Assembly: GCA_003542015.1 (NCBI GenBank)
Contig: DPLL01000149.1
Span: 224 to 36,968, forward strand
Source: Microcoleaceae cyanobacterium UBA9251
GTDB lineage: Bacteria > Cyanobacteriota > Cyanobacteriia > Cyanobacteriales > Microcoleaceae
Direction: 5' to 3'
DNA length: 36,745 bases
The number at the start of each line of letters is the position of its first letter. The first letter of the stretch is position 1. A program made the translations under genes and the position numbers. Shown one piece after another: positions 1-8,276 of the stretch. The notes beneath the pieces were generated by a model, which saw only the letters and a list, made by a program, of their open reading frames with translations, was not told where the DNA came from and did not search any database.

Positions 1-1
1 T

Positions 2-1048
2 ACCGTTTTCGAGGTTTTAAGAAAATTACAGAAATTTATTTTAGGCGATCAAGCTTTCCAGCAAGATTATAAAGTATCAGATTTGTTTGCAAGCAAGGAT
101 TTAACTAGATGGCAAAAATCAAACATTCAAAAATTTGAATTAGATATTGAAGGAAATGGTGGCATTTATAAATATACCCTAGAGATCGAACATCAAAGAG
201 ACTATGCACCTCCTAGAATGCGACTAGAAAGCTTAACTTTTGACGGACAACCTCTGTTTAATTTCTGGGTTGATCCAGGCGATATAGGTATAACTGTAGG
301 CCAAGCTAGGTTGTATAATGACGATCCTAATCGTGAAAGTGTTTACTTACCGTTCTTTGATGGGTCGCGTTCTGGTATTAGTTTTATTTACGAGAGGCCT
401 TACAATCTAAAGCTTACATGGTTCAAAAAACGGATTTCTAACTTTTTTATTGTAGAGATCAATCCTTATATAATGGAATCAGAAAGCCTTAAGGAGGAAA
501 GTTCACCTAACTGGGATATGTCAAATTATGCAGCTTGGTACAGCTATTTATCTCAAGAATCTCAAGGTAAAATATTTAAGTTAACGCTGGAATTACAAAA
601 AATTATCCCAGGATTTGATTCATTTCAAAATTCTAAATCCGGTGATGTTAGGGTTTTGTCAGCATCTTTTACCCGTCCCAGCAAGGCTGCTTATAGGCTT
701 AATGAATTATCGCACGGTCAAAGAGTTTTAATTGCTCTATACACCTTAATATATTGTTCTCCTGATGAGGATTTTACTTTGTGTATTGATGAGCCAGAAA
801 ATTTCCTGGCTTTACCGGAAATACAACCTTGGTTGCGTAGGGTGATGGACTATTGTCTTGAAAATGAAGCACAAGCAATGTTAATTTCTCATCACCCATC
901 ATTAATTAATTACTTAGCGAGCAATTCAGGGTATTGGTTTGAACGAGAAGATAATGAAGCTGTTCGCGTGCGCCGAATTACTGATACGGTCGAAGAAGGT
1001 TTATCAGTTGCTAAGCTTATAGAACTTGGATGGATTTATGACGAGTAG
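2..1048 (+). CDS. AAA/ABC-type ATPase, 5'-truncated by window edge
   Basis: The reading frame is open from base 2, so the gene begins outside the window. The first visible residues (TVFEVLRKLQKF) look like the helix that directly follows a P-loop, so Walker A is probably just off the edge. Near the C-terminus are an ABC-type signature (ELSHGQR), a Walker B (TLCIDEPENFL) and an H-switch (ISHHPS). This is the arrangement of the SMC/RecF-like AAA ATPases (AAA_15/AAA_21 type) found in OLD, PARIS, Septu and similar defence systems. The stop overlaps the next gene by 11 bases, which points to translational coupling with the TOPRIM-like protein. ATPase assignment is secure; a defence role is inferred from the gene pairing. 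Confidence 0.8.
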   Translation, partial: TVFEVLRKLQKFILGDQAFQQDYKVSDLFASKDLTRWQKSNIQKFELDIEGNGGIYKYTLEIEHQRDYAPPRMRLESLTFDGQPLFNFWVDPGDIGITVGQARLYNDDPNRESVYLPFFDGSRSGISFIYERPYNLKLTWFKKRISNFFIVEINPYIMESESLKEESSPNWDMSNYAAWYSYLSQESQGKIFKLTLELQKIIPGFDSFQNSKSGDVRVLSASFTRPSKAAYRLNELSHGQRVLIALYTLIYCSPDEDFTLCIDEPENFLALPEIQPWLRRVMDYCLENEAQAMLISHHPSLINYLASNSGYWFEREDNEAVRVRRITDTVEEGLSVAKLIELGWIYDE

Positions 1049-1631
1049 AGATGATTTACCCGAAGTAACTATTCTCTGTGAAGATATTGACCAAGAGCGA
1101 TTTATCAGAGAATATCTGATCTGCTGCGGCCTGGACGATCGCAAAATTAGAGACTTTAATAATCCTAAAGGAAAAACAATTAAAAATAACAATGCTTTGA
1201 TACTCAAGCATTATCCAGAGCTTATTAAAAGTTATAGAAGCCGTAAGTACAGAAATATTGCTGTAGTAGTAATGATTGATGCTGATGAAGATAGCTTGGA
1301 AGAGCGAATGCGTTGTTTAAATATAGCATTAGACGAAACAGCAGGTAATTTAAACAAAGATCCGCGATTATCTGACGAGAAAGTTGCTATTTTTGTGCCA
1401 GCCAGAAATATTGAAACGTGGTTTTATTATATTAATAGCGATCGATCGGGTCAGGAATGCCATGAACTTACTGATTATAAAGATAAAACAATGACTGCAA
1501 AAGAGAGGATTGAATTAGCTAAAAAATCGGCAAGAATATTGGCTTTAGAAATATGTCCCCAGGGAGTCGATCGCATTTCTTTGCCTTCTCTTCGTTATGC
1601 GTGTAGGGAGTTGCAACGGCTAAAGTTGTAA
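1038..1631 (+). CDS. TOPRIM-like nuclease-fold protein paired with AAA ATPase
   Basis: A 197-residue protein starting at the ATG inside the end of the ATPase gene; an in-frame TTG lies 12 bases earlier. The N-terminus has a beta strand ending in an acidic residue (VTILCEDIDQ, E15), followed by a helix. A second strand ends in an acidic cluster (VVVMIDADED, D81/D83). An Glu followed by a DxD is the metal-binding pattern of the TOPRIM fold, as in OLD nucleases, RloB and DUF4435/DUF4276-like partners of ABC ATPases. A conserved-looking patch (VPARNIETWFYYI) follows. The overlap with the ATPase implies co-translation. I do not recognise a named family; TOPRIM-like is a motif-based call and nuclease activity is inferred. 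Confidence 0.6.
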   Translation: MTSRDDLPEVTILCEDIDQERFIREYLICCGLDDRKIRDFNNPKGKTIKNNNALILKHYPELIKSYRSRKYRNIAVVVMIDADEDSLEERMRCLNIALDETAGNLNKDPRLSDEKVAIFVPARNIETWFYYINSDRSGQECHELTDYKDKTMTAKERIELAKKSARILALEICPQGVDRISLPSLRYACRELQRLKL

Positions 1632-1734
1632 AAAATTAGTCAGTTGATTTGACCGTAGTATAGGATCGCACGCTGAACTAAGTCACACAATATGTTTTAA
1701 TTTATATTTGAGCAAAATCTAAACAAAGCCAGCC

Positions 1735-2607
1735 ATGAGTCCAAAATCCATAGCCGTGATCAACTTCAAAGGCGGTGTCGGGAAAACCACCGTCACTTGG
1801 AGCCTGGGAAATATCATATCCCAAAACACAGACTTAGAAGTTCTCATGTTAGACTTAGACCCGCAGATGTCGCTCACAGAGGCGATCGGACTTAACGAGA
1901 GTACAGGTCATTTAGATGACAAATTTGGCAAGTGGTACGAAAAATCTCTCAAGCACCGACTCACAATTTACGACGCTCTCGAAGTCTTCAAAAAAGCCGG
2001 ACAAAACTTTAAATTTCCCGTTGGTTTCGAGACTATTTACCAGATAGACGAACAGTTACATTTTGTCCCTTCAGTCGAAGAATTGTATTGGTTAGACTTA
2101 GACGGATTTGAAGGAAAAAATGTTAAAGACTTTATCCGCCAATTCCTCGGCAAAATTACCAATTCAGCCAATCTCCCCAAATATGAATTGTTCCTGTTTG
2201 ACTGCTCTCCTTCCTTCAGTCTCCTCACCTACAGCGTCCTCTCTTGCTGCGACTTAATCTTGATTCCCGTCAATCCAGATTACTTTGGTTCTAGGGGATT
2301 GAGCTTAGTTTTAAACTCTCTCCAGAAACGGATCGAGCCTTACCCATTTCCCAAGATTGCAGTATTTATGAATAAAGCTAAAATCTATGGAGGATTGCTG
2401 ACTAATGAAGTTCAGTTTTACATGAGAGAAGTCAAAAGACTTTGTGCTGATATATCCAAAGAAAATAATATAGAAGTTAAGTTTTTAGAATCGACTATTC
2501 GCGAAAGCGTTGGTCTCAAACGGGCGATCAATGAGGGTCAATTACCGCGAGAATTAGTGAGGGAATTTGAACAATTGTGGCGTGAGTGTGCGGAGTATCT
2601 GAAATGA
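1735..2607 (+). CDS. ParA/Soj/MinD-family ATPase
   Basis: A 290-residue protein with the deviant Walker A of ParA ATPases near the N-terminus (NFKGGVGKTTV, with the signature lysine before GVGKT), a Walker A' strand (VLMLDLDPQMS) and a Walker B-like strand (LFLFDCSPSF). Length fits a chromosomal or orphan ParA. These ATPases form dynamic dimers on the nucleoid or membrane and position a cargo such as DNA or a protein cluster. The stop overlaps the next start in an ATGA arrangement, so the coiled-coil protein downstream is probably its partner, in the place a ParB or adaptor would take. No parS-like site was identified. Family call is firm; cargo is unknown. Confidence 0.88.
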   Translation: MSPKSIAVINFKGGVGKTTVTWSLGNIISQNTDLEVLMLDLDPQMSLTEAIGLNESTGHLDDKFGKWYEKSLKHRLTIYDALEVFKKAGQNFKFPVGFETIYQIDEQLHFVPSVEELYWLDLDGFEGKNVKDFIRQFLGKITNSANLPKYELFLFDCSPSFSLLTYSVLSCCDLILIPVNPDYFGSRGLSLVLNSLQKRIEPYPFPKIAVFMNKAKIYGGLLTNEVQFYMREVKRLCADISKENNIEVKFLESTIRESVGLKRAINEGQLPRELVREFEQLWRECAEYLK

Positions 2608-3041
2608 TTAAAAAGGATGAAGAAACCGTGCAGTTAGTTGAGGAAATCAGTGAACTCAAGGAAATCCTGCGCGAAGTTTCTCGAAAATTAACCAGGATTG
2701 AAACTCAAGTCAAGCGGGGAGTGACTTCTGCTGCATCGAAAACTTCGGAACTTCCCAACTCTCAAACTGCTGCTGATGTCAAGAAACCTGCTAATTTACC
2801 AGCCGAACAGGTTCTCCAAGTTTATGAAGAACTACGTTTAAAAGCTAAAAATGGTAAGGAACAAGAGGTGAGGGAAAAATTGTTGACTATGAGTGCAACT
2901 GATTTGAATTTAATGTGTTGTGAATTAGGTATGCCTCCCAGCAGCAAGAATCCATCTCGCAGAAAAATGTTTGAGCTAATTATTGGTAGAATTAAACAGA
3001 GTTTGATGCTGTCGCGACACATAGATAGACAAACACTTTGA
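2604..3041 (+). CDS. Coiled-coil protein, putative ParA partner
   Basis: The start is the ATG that overlaps the ParA stop (ATGA), giving 145 residues. Residues about 5-37 form a heptad-like charged helix (LVEEISELKEILREVSRKL). Residues about 38-66 are a Ser/Thr/Ala-rich linker. The C-terminal half (about 68-140) is predicted helical and basic, with a short motif LMCCELGMPPSSKNPSRRKM that could be a small SAP- or HeH-like nucleic-acid binding unit. I do not recognise the family. Position and overlap suggest it works with the ParA upstream as adaptor or cargo linker. The stop codon runs straight into a tandem-repeat array. Confidence 0.65.
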   Translation: MIKKDEETVQLVEEISELKEILREVSRKLTRIETQVKRGVTSAASKTSELPNSQTAADVKKPANLPAEQVLQVYEELRLKAKNGKEQEVREKLLTMSATDLNLMCCELGMPPSSKNPSRRKMFELIIGRIKQSLMLSRHIDRQTL

Positions 3042-3190
3042 ATAGGGCATTGGGAATGGGGCATTGGGAATGGGGCATTGGGAATAGGGCATTGGGAATG
3101 GGGCATTGGGAATTGGGCATTGGGAATGGGGCATTGGGAATTGGGAATGGGGCATTGGGAATAGGGCATGGCGAATAGGGCATTGGTAAT
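3042..3190. repeat. Heptamer-based tandem repeat array (GGGCATT/GGGAATG)
   Basis: About ten imperfect copies of a 14-base unit made of two related heptamers, GGGCATT and GGGAATG (with GGGAATA and GGGAATT variants), begin directly after the stop codon of the coiled-coil gene. This is an STRR array typical of filamentous cyanobacteria. The remaining gap up to the next gene at 3288 holds a GAGG-type ribosome-binding site (3271-3274) and nothing else I recognise. Open frames on the opposite strand rich in Pro/Ile/Asn are an artefact of the repeat. Confidence 0.9.
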
Positions 3191-3287
3191 AGTTGGGAGT
3201 TAGAATTTGCCATATCCCCGACTTCTTAAAGTGCTGCGGGACTCTCAAGACTACGAAGACTTAAAAGTAAGAGGATAAACTAACAAA

Positions 3288-4556
3288 ATGCGTTTCCAGA
3301 AATTATGGCGTTTTAGTTCGATCGCCCTTTGCTGTCTCGCACTCTCCATCGCCCTTTTTTTCAGCCTCCAAAGCCCCCCGTCATCCGCAGCCCAAAAACC
3401 GAGGACGCTGGCGTTTACCGCCCTCCAGAGGCGCGGCAGCGAGGTTAGGAACAGTTTATTTACCATCAATGCTAACGGTGCGGCTCGTCGGGAACTTACC
3501 CCAAAGATAGACGTGAGTTCAACCCTAGTTTGGTCGCCCAACGGTCAACGGCTGGCATTTGTTAGTGGTGACACCGACGTTTATACAGTCAATGCTGACG
3601 GTTCTCGACTAACTAAACAGTTGGCTGGGGAGTTTTGCAAAGCACCTAATTTTGCAATTGCTTGGTTTTCTAATAGCCAAAAACTGGTTTTTGCACGCTC
3701 TTGTGATGGTTTTACCTCTGATACTCCCGGCATTCAATCCCTTTATCTGAGCGATACGGCGGGGATTAAAGGAACTAAATTAATTCGGGATTTGGCAGTA
3801 GGAGGATACCCACCGAAAACAGAAATTTCATCGGAATTTTATCTGTCACCAGATGGCCAGCAAGTAGCATTTGTCAAAGATCAGAATATCTACAAAATGA
3901 ATGCTGACGGTTCGGGAATGACTAAATTAACTAAAAGTCCAGGTGAGTATACGAACGGCGGAAGTAAACTTGTTTGGTCGCCAGATAGCACTAAAATTGC
4001 TTTCTTATTCGGGACCTATCCTCAACAGCAAATTTATACAATAAATGCCGATGGAACCAACCTCAAAAACTTAACTAATAATCCCAAAAATCAGGTCTAC
4101 AACGTCAACCTATTTTGGTCACAAGACAGCACCCGCATTGCATACTATTACAACAATCCAGGGGATTTGAGCGGTCAGCAGCAAGACATTTATGCGATCG
4201 ATCTTAACCGGGGAACATCCCGGAATATCACCCATAAGCCGAGAAAATACGATGCACTTTCCTGGTCGCCAGATGGCAAATTTATTGCCTTCACCGCCGA
4301 CAACTTATCCGAGGAAAAACTCTACACAATTAATGCTGATGGTTCCAACCTAACTCAGCTAGCTAATCCCTTAAAAATGTCGGTAATTGATGAATTAGCC
4401 TGGTCTTATGACAGTCATAAAATTGCTTTTACTTTTCAGGAAATACCTGGTAACAAAAGCAGCTTGTATGTGATTAATCGAGCTGGTTCTGGATTAACTA
4501 AATTGACCAATAATCAGGATTTGAATGCTAGTAATCCGGTTTGGCAACCAAATTAG
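3288..4556 (+). CDS. Secreted TolB-like (PD40/WD40-like) beta-propeller protein
   Basis: A 422-residue protein. The N-terminus is a classical signal peptide: basic MRFQKLWRF, a hydrophobic stretch to about residue 27, then SSAAQ as a likely signal peptidase I site. The rest is a series of PD40-type repeats, with recurring strands such as WSPNGQRLAFVS, LSPDGQQVAFVK, WSPDSTKIAFL and WSPDGKFIAFTA, alternating with INADGSNLTQL-type turns. That is the TolB C-terminal propeller pattern, about six or seven blades. No enzyme domain is present, so a periplasmic or secreted binding role is likely. It stands alone, with a repeat array on each side. Function beyond the fold cannot be read from the sequence. 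Confidence 0.8.
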   Translation: MRFQKLWRFSSIALCCLALSIALFFSLQSPPSSAAQKPRTLAFTALQRRGSEVRNSLFTINANGAARRELTPKIDVSSTLVWSPNGQRLAFVSGDTDVYTVNADGSRLTKQLAGEFCKAPNFAIAWFSNSQKLVFARSCDGFTSDTPGIQSLYLSDTAGIKGTKLIRDLAVGGYPPKTEISSEFYLSPDGQQVAFVKDQNIYKMNADGSGMTKLTKSPGEYTNGGSKLVWSPDSTKIAFLFGTYPQQQIYTINADGTNLKNLTNNPKNQVYNVNLFWSQDSTRIAYYYNNPGDLSGQQQDIYAIDLNRGTSRNITHKPRKYDALSWSPDGKFIAFTADNLSEEKLYTINADGSNLTQLANPLKMSVIDELAWSYDSHKIAFTFQEIPGNKSSLYVINRAGSGLTKLTNNQDLNASNPVWQPN

Positions 4557-4616
4557 TCATTAGTCATTAGTCATTAGTCATTAGTCATTAGTTATGAGTC
4601 ATTGGTCGTTAGTTAA
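4553..4616. repeat. STRR array (ATTAGTC heptamer)
   Basis: Tandem copies of the heptamer ATTAGTC start on the stop codon of the propeller gene and decay toward the convergent stop codon of the next gene. The array fills the whole gap between two convergent genes. Confidence 0.85.
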
Positions 4617-4623
4617 TCGCTAA

Positions 4624-6288
4624 TTAAATCGGAGCCGATGAAATAATTTTCTTTTCCTTGAATTGTTGACGAACTTGCAATTCATCTAAATCAACTTCTT
4701 TGTGTTTTTCATCTTGCACCTGTTTGTCAATTTTTGGCAACTTTAAAATTGCCCCAGCCAAAACCCAGTAATAAACCGAAACTGGATCTACATCCAGGGG
4801 ATAGTATTGAGTATTGATACTAATAAACGCCACAAACACCCAAAAACTCGCTCCATAAGTCCGCAAAGTTTTATCTTTTACAGAACGGTAAGCTCGAAAA
4901 GTTAGAAAAGTCAAGTGTAAAACCATCACCTGAAAAGCAATCATCCCCGGATAACCTAGTTCGTACATCAACTTAGGTTGGAAAGTTTCAATTAGTTGCG
5001 TCGCACCAAATATCCGCGTTGAATTAGTCGCTCGTCCCACACCTCTACCGAGTGGCATACCAATAATAAAATTGTTGCTCTGCTCGAACTGATTAAAAAG
5101 AAATTGCTGCGGTGGTGCAGCATTCCAGCGGTTCAAAAAACTCTCCCATCGCTGCTCAAAAACTCCTGGGTTAATTGCTGCACCGACAAACAGCAGAATA
5201 GCAAGTCCCGCACCAATGGGAATAAATCGTTTTAAATTAACTACTTGACCGGTGAGAACTAGGAGCAGAACAGTGGCAACTGGAACCATAACTAAAGCAG
5301 CTCTTTGACCGGAAAAAACAGCATTGGCAAATACTAACGCCATGCCAAATAAACCCATCGTCCGCCACCAGAATGAAGGGTCACAAAAAGCAGAGGCAAA
5401 GGTTAAAAAAGCATTAGAAATTAAAAACCAAGCCCACTGCCAAGGCGCTACAAAAGTTCCTGGTAAGCGGATAAAATTGACTTCTGGACTAAATACAAGA
5501 GAACCGCCGACAAAACATCTAGCTTGTAAGGTTGCTTTATATAACTCTACTCCCGACATTCCTCGCGTTCCCGCGCACTTTCCAGTTTTCAGTAACAGGT
5601 ACTGAATCACACCCAAAACGCAGCAAAGGATTGCCAGCATTAGGTGCATTCGAGTAAAAAATACCAAATCCTTCTTAGTGCGGATCAGATAATAAATGCA
5701 AGTGATTAGCGGTATGTAACCTATCAATACTTTTAAGCCGAGAATTCCTTGGAGAATTGGTTTGTCACCTTTCATCGGGTGGAGCTGCATTCCCCCGTTG
5801 ACAAAAATTAAAGTCATCAGTGCCATCATCAACAGGATGCTGAAGGTAGCAATCATTTGTTTGGGAAGGAAGATGGGCAATTGTTTCTTTTTGCAGCTTT
5901 GAATTATGGCGATGAGAGCTGGTATGTAGAAAGCATCTTTGGCTAGTTGAAATGCAGCATTTCCGCCGCCAATTGCGTAAGTAATTGTACCACTCAAAGG
6001 CAGGTAAATTATAAATGCCCACAAAGCTTGACGGGGGTATTGGTAGGAAAGCAGCAAGATTGCTACGGCGCTGCCTCCTGCAATCGCAATCTTAGGGCTG
6101 GCGACGAAAAAAAGCGCGGTGGTGACTGCAAGGCTGACGATGCCGCAAATGACGATCGTTTGCACAAATTCAGTGCGCTTTTGTGTAATTTTGCGTTTTT
6201 GTGCAGCTATTTCTTTCTTGCTGAGTGGGGCTGTTTTTTCCCTATGCTTGTCTTGAGATTTTTGGGATTTACGCTTGTTTGTAAACAT
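4624..6288 (-). CDS. Polytopic membrane protein, O-antigen ligase/Wzy-like
   Basis: A 554-residue membrane protein. A basic cytoplasmic N-terminus of about 40 residues (rich in Lys/Gln) is followed by about ten to twelve hydrophobic segments, then a charged C-terminal tail of about 45 residues. A long hydrophilic loop lies between later helices (about residues 375-425) and includes RWESFLNRW and a GMPLGRGVGRATN stretch. This layout, with a large periplasmic loop and polytopic core, is that of the O-antigen ligase/polymerase (Wzy_C) superfamily acting on polysaccharide or lipid-linked glycans. Sequence identity in that family is low, so substrate and reaction cannot be stated. It is transcribed alone on the minus strand. 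Confidence 0.6.
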   Translation of the reverse strand: MFTNKRKSQKSQDKHREKTAPLSKKEIAAQKRKITQKRTEFVQTIVICGIVSLAVTTALFFVASPKIAIAGGSAVAILLLSYQYPRQALWAFIIYLPLSGTITYAIGGGNAAFQLAKDAFYIPALIAIIQSCKKKQLPIFLPKQMIATFSILLMMALMTLIFVNGGMQLHPMKGDKPILQGILGLKVLIGYIPLITCIYYLIRTKKDLVFFTRMHLMLAILCCVLGVIQYLLLKTGKCAGTRGMSGVELYKATLQARCFVGGSLVFSPEVNFIRLPGTFVAPWQWAWFLISNAFLTFASAFCDPSFWWRTMGLFGMALVFANAVFSGQRAALVMVPVATVLLLVLTGQVVNLKRFIPIGAGLAILLFVGAAINPGVFEQRWESFLNRWNAAPPQQFLFNQFEQSNNFIIGMPLGRGVGRATNSTRIFGATQLIETFQPKLMYELGYPGMIAFQVMVLHLTFLTFRAYRSVKDKTLRTYGASFWVFVAFISINTQYYPLDVDPVSVYYWVLAGAILKLPKIDKQVQDEKHKEVDLDELQVRQQFKEKKIISSAPI

Positions 6289-6419
6289 GACTTGTAGAAG
6301 GCAGAATGAATAGGAAAAATATTTTGGTAGGTTTAGTTAATGATTATTAAAGTTGGAATCAGAGAAAAAATATCGAGATTTTGGATGTGACAGGGACACA
6401 AATTATTATACTCGCGACC

Positions 6420-6448
6420 TTGTAGAATATAACTGGTGCATATATAAT
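6420..6448 (+). promoter_or_regulatory. Putative sigma-70-type promoter
   Basis: A perfect -10 hexamer TATAAT (6443-6448) follows a -35-like TTGTAG (6420-6425) with a 17-base spacer, about 40 bases before the DUF1400 gene start. The pattern is seen directly; activity is inferred. The rest of the divergent gap from 6289 is AT-rich with no recognised element. Confidence 0.5.
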
Positions 6449-6488
6449 TTACCAATATCGAAAAATTAGTTTGAATGTAGCAGTCATT

Positions 6489-7190
6489 ATGAAGTTAACA
6501 AAATTTGGCTCCATCGGCATCGCCATACTTTTAGGAACAAGCGCTAGCATATTATCGAGCTGCACTCTGGCATTAGGGGCCCAAAAAATTGTCCTCACTT
6601 TTGGCCCGATCAGGCAAGCTATTAATATCAGCGACTTAGAAGACTTTGCGAAAGATGGCAAAACGACCCCAACCCTCCGACAAATTATCGGAGCCTCCAA
6701 AATGGATACAGGAACCCTACGCGGGTTGATCGGTTTAGAAATCGGCTTAAAGCCAGCTAATCTTGCCAGGGTAATTTATAGCACCCCTGGGGAAAAAATC
6801 ACCGACGAAATCGGTCAAGCAATTCGGACTCAGCGCCGCACAGAAAGTGGCAAAGCTCTGCGCGCAGCCGTGATTCTAGCAGCCGGCGACGATGGCAAGG
6901 TATCAATCCTGGAAATCCTGAAAAAGTATCCTTTGGCAGAGGTGTACGTAGATGTTGCCAGCATTGGCGCAGCTGTTGGGAAAGTTCAGAGTTTAGCAGG
7001 AAATATGCAAACTCTGCTTCAAGATCTGATGCGCCCTAGGGTCACAACTGAAAAAACTCGCACCGAAAGTACGATCGAACCTGGCCTCCCCATCCCGCCA
7101 ACCACGCCGAACCCTTTGCGCCGCAGCGCTGCGCCGATTCCGGCAACGACGACCGCCTCGCCAATCAGGCCTGTGAGAGGATTGCGGTGA
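6489..7190 (+). CDS. DUF1400-type protein with lipoprotein-like signal
   Basis: I chose the ATG at 6489 because it puts a Lys-containing n-region and hydrophobic stretch at the N-terminus, ending in ILSSC, which fits a lipobox (LSSC); a TTG 18 bases upstream is in frame. The product is about 233 residues. Residues about 30-160 match the remembered DUF1400 pattern found in cyanobacterial putative alpha/beta hydrolases: a KIVLTFGPI strand, SISDLEDFA-like helix, LRAAVILAAG and KKYPLAEVYVD. No Ser hydrolase domain follows, so this is the DUF1400 part alone. The tail (about 190-233) is Pro/Thr/Ala-rich and probably disordered. Role unknown; likely periplasmic. Confidence 0.65.
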   Translation: MKLTKFGSIGIAILLGTSASILSSCTLALGAQKIVLTFGPIRQAINISDLEDFAKDGKTTPTLRQIIGASKMDTGTLRGLIGLEIGLKPANLARVIYSTPGEKITDEIGQAIRTQRRTESGKALRAAVILAAGDDGKVSILEILKKYPLAEVYVDVASIGAAVGKVQSLAGNMQTLLQDLMRPRVTTEKTRTESTIEPGLPIPPTTPNPLRRSAAPIPATTTASPIRPVRGLR

Positions 7191-7230
7191 TTCGATCGCC
7201 AGAATGTTTGATGTAGATTGTTGGTTGGGT

Positions 7231-7292
7231 GGGGGCGGGTTTTCCAGATCGCTAATTGTAGGCAATTATTGTTGGTAAAACCCGCCCCTACA
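7231..7292. repeat. Short palindromic dispersed repeat (GGGCGGGTTTT...AAAACCCGCCCC)
   Basis: Terminal inverted repeats GGGCGGGTTTT and AAAACCCGCCCC enclose about 40 bases that include CTAATTGTAG. The element sits between two convergent genes and could act as a bidirectional terminator. A second, interrupted copy lies at 20928-21076 with the same left and right ends. Confidence 0.75.
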
Positions 7293-7307
7293 ACATTCGT
7301 TAAAAAT

Positions 7308-8204
7308 TTAATTTTTCTTAAGTAATTTTTTTACCAATTTAGGAACCTCCGAAGGCCGAGCCGCCACTGGTATCTTGCCCTCTTCAAAGGCAGCCATTTT
7401 ATTTTCGGCTGTGACTCCAAACGCTGACTGCGCTGCTGCGCGAGAACTGATCAGGATGCCGGCGTGACCTAAAGACGGCCCTTTGGGAGCGTAACGACCC
7501 GCCAGGTAGGCAACCACCGGTTTGTCGATCGCTGAGGCGATGTAAGAAGCAGCAGCTTGTTCACTCCACCCACCAACTTCCCCCACCAAAACGATCGCCT
7601 CGGTACTGTCGTCTTCGTCCAAAATTTGCAGCCACTGCATAAAAGAAGAACCCACAATCGCATCGCAGCCAATACAAACCGCCATCGACTGTCCCAAGCC
7701 CGCATTAGTCAGTTCCAGGGCAACTTCGTAAGTCAAAGTGCTGCTGCGACTGATCACCCCCACCGGACCTGGAGTGTAGAATTCCTTGGGGTGAGTTCCC
7801 AGCAGCAGTTTGTCCGGCACAATAATCCCCGGACTGTTTGGGCCGACAACCAAAGTTTCTGTTGCCTCTGCTTTTCTCACCAAGCGCACCATATCCAGAG
7901 GAGGCACTCCCTCCGTCACGATCGCGATTTGCCGAATCCCTGCGGCGATCGCTTCCAGGGCCGCATCCAGCACCGAGTAAGGCTGCACAAAAATGACCGT
8001 AGTGTCAATGTGACCAACTGCCGCCACTGCTTGTTCCACCAAATCAAAAACCGGAATTCCCTCCAACTCCAGCCCCCCCCGGCCGGGACTCACACCGGCG
8101 ACTACATTCGTGCCGTATGCTTTCATCATCAGGGCCGCCCGGGTTGACGCGGGAGATTCTGTAATGCCCTGTACTAGGACTTTGCTCTCAGGAGTTAAAT
8201 TCAT
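7308..8204 (-). CDS. sucD: Succinyl-CoA synthetase (ADP-forming) alpha subunit
   Basis: A 298-residue protein of the usual SucD length. The N-terminal CoA-binding Rossmann domain begins MNLTPESKVLVQGITESPAS, and residues about 110-130 give VVGPNSPGIIVP, a conserved SucD segment. The phosphohistidine region GPSLGHAGILIS near the C-terminus carries the active-site His that transfers phosphate to the nucleotide on the beta subunit. With SucC it makes succinate and ATP from succinyl-CoA in the cyanobacterial TCA route. An AAGGGGG Shine-Dalgarno lies 7 bases before the ATG. Its partner sucC is 1.7 kb upstream on the same strand, separated by an IscB element, so the native operon is interrupted. 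Confidence 0.93.
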   Translation of the reverse strand: MNLTPESKVLVQGITESPASTRAALMMKAYGTNVVAGVSPGRGGLELEGIPVFDLVEQAVAAVGHIDTTVIFVQPYSVLDAALEAIAAGIRQIAIVTEGVPPLDMVRLVRKAEATETLVVGPNSPGIIVPDKLLLGTHPKEFYTPGPVGVISRSSTLTYEVALELTNAGLGQSMAVCIGCDAIVGSSFMQWLQILDEDDSTEAIVLVGEVGGWSEQAAASYIASAIDKPVVAYLAGRYAPKGPSLGHAGILISSRAAAQSAFGVTAENKMAAFEEGKIPVAARPSEVPKLVKKLLKKN

Positions 8205-8226
8205 CTTTATTCCCCCTTGGAGACTC

Positions 8227-8253
8227 CCGCTATACCTGTACTCAGGTTAGCGG
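8227..8253 (+). repeat. IS end hairpin (left end of IscB element)
   Basis: Arms CCGCTA/TAGCGG (6 bp) and ACCTG/CAGGT (5 bp) are separated by one unpaired T on the 5' side and closed by the loop TACT, 27 bases in all. IS200/IS605 ends carry such bulged hairpins, which TnpA binds as single-stranded DNA. The inner arm and loop are identical to those of the hairpin at 13218-13244 in the TnpB element. Confidence 0.8.
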
Positions 8254-8276
8254 TGAGAGGAAAAGGGGGTCGGGGT

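Noticed and set aside
2822..3248. Three overlapping minus-strand frames rich in Pro/Ile/Asn/Gln
   Set aside because: They are translations of the GGGCATT/GGGAATG tandem repeat on the reverse strand, with no start signal or conserved content.
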